From Eremophila alpestris peregrina (Eukaryota; Chordata; Aves; Passeriformes; Alaudidae): a stretch of DNA of 64,000 nucleotides. The position numbers and the translations under genes are program-made. Each line of letters opens with the position of its first letter. Positions within the stretch are counted from its first letter, which is position 1. A model generated the notes under the pieces. It searched no databases. It saw only the letters and a list, made by a program, of their open reading frames with translations, and was not told the origin of the DNA. The stretch spans positions 8,959,948 to 9,023,947 of the forward strand of contig WMCF01000030.1 in NCBI GenBank assembly GCA_009792885.1. The letters run 5' to 3'. Positions 63,807-64,000 of this stretch are shown here, piece after piece.

Positions 63807-63856
63807 TATAAATACAAGCTGTGGGAATGAAATGGTAATGAAAAGTCCTTTTATGG
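63807..63856 (-). promoter_or_regulatory. CArG box and TATA/MEF2-like site
   Basis: CCTTTTATGG at 63847-63856 is a perfect CC(A/T)6GG CArG box, the binding site of serum response factor. About 40 bp away, TATAAATA (63807-63814), inside CTATAAATAC, is both a TATA box and a one-mismatch MEF2 site. In minus-strand order the CArG box lies upstream of the TATA element, as in many muscle and immediate-early promoters, and would drive leftward transcription from about 63780. Chance CArG boxes are common, so this is a candidate only. Confidence 0.35.
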
Positions 63857-63978
63857 CTTTTCAAACCCAAACCATGTCATAGCTGGGAGGGGATTTGCAG
63901 GGGGCATTACAATTAAACAGTTATTTTTGACTGCTGCTGGTTAAAAAAAAAATGAAGAGAGAGAAGAGAGGTTTAAAG

Positions 63979-64000
63979 AAAAAAAAAAAAAAAAAAAAAA
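63979..64000 (+). repeat. A run at the window end
   Basis: At least 22 A reach the window edge after a GA-rich stretch. Its true length is not visible. Confidence 0.9.

Noticed and set aside
1..64000. CRISPR arrays, bacterial operons, prophage or tRNA genes
   Set aside because: No regularly spaced repeats, no dense gene packing and no cloverleaf-like sequence; repeat content marks this as avian nuclear DNA.

Overview
The window is AT-rich vertebrate nuclear DNA, almost certainly from a bird. The evidence is its repeats. Several fragments carry the bird CR1 LINE 3' signature (ATTCTATG-type tail next to a GGTTGGAAGGGACC-type block). There is also one full-length solo LTR that I recognise as a widespread avian ERVL-type family. 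Low interspersed-repeat density and low GC suggest a macrochromosomal gene desert or large introns. I cannot name the species; a neoavian, possibly a songbird, is plausible.

No complete protein-coding gene could be identified. There are no recognisable tRNA, rRNA, snRNA or CRISPR features. Most open frames are short and fit chance in AT-rich DNA. Three stretches read more like protein than chance and are recorded at low confidence: a six-cysteine exon-like frame at about 2.37-2.67 kb, a same-frame pair at 40.9-41.6 kb, and a charged, stop-interrupted pseudogene-like frame at 59.9-60.3 kb. All are on the minus strand.

Layout: 0-3 kb holds the exon-like frame, a CR1 tail and a small CpG-rich patch with a CCCTGT hexamer array. 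3-21 kb is AT-rich DNA with simple repeats and faint ancient-repeat traces. 21.77-22.25 kb is the clearest gene-related signal, a CpG island followed on the minus strand by a strong splice donor, probably a non-coding first exon of a leftward transcript. 22-32 kb holds a second CpG-enriched patch (28.3-28.6 kb) with octamer sites and a G-quadruplex run. 32.7-33.5 kb is a probable LTR-like repeat. 38.1-38.5 kb is the longest CR1 copy and 39.8 kb carries a 68-base T run. 47.65-48.24 kb is the solo LTR with a 5-bp target duplication. 51 kb and 57.3 kb carry further CR1 tails. 55.2-55.4 kb is a MITE-like or hairpin inverted repeat. 63.8 kb has a perfect CArG box close to a TATA/MEF2-like site, and the window ends in poly(A).

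Taken together this looks like regulatory and intronic or intergenic territory. The best-supported functional elements are the CpG island with its splice donor, then the 28.4-kb patch and the 63.8-kb motif pair. I see no evidence for a novel multi-gene system. Gene orientation and function stay unresolved without transcript data and alignment.
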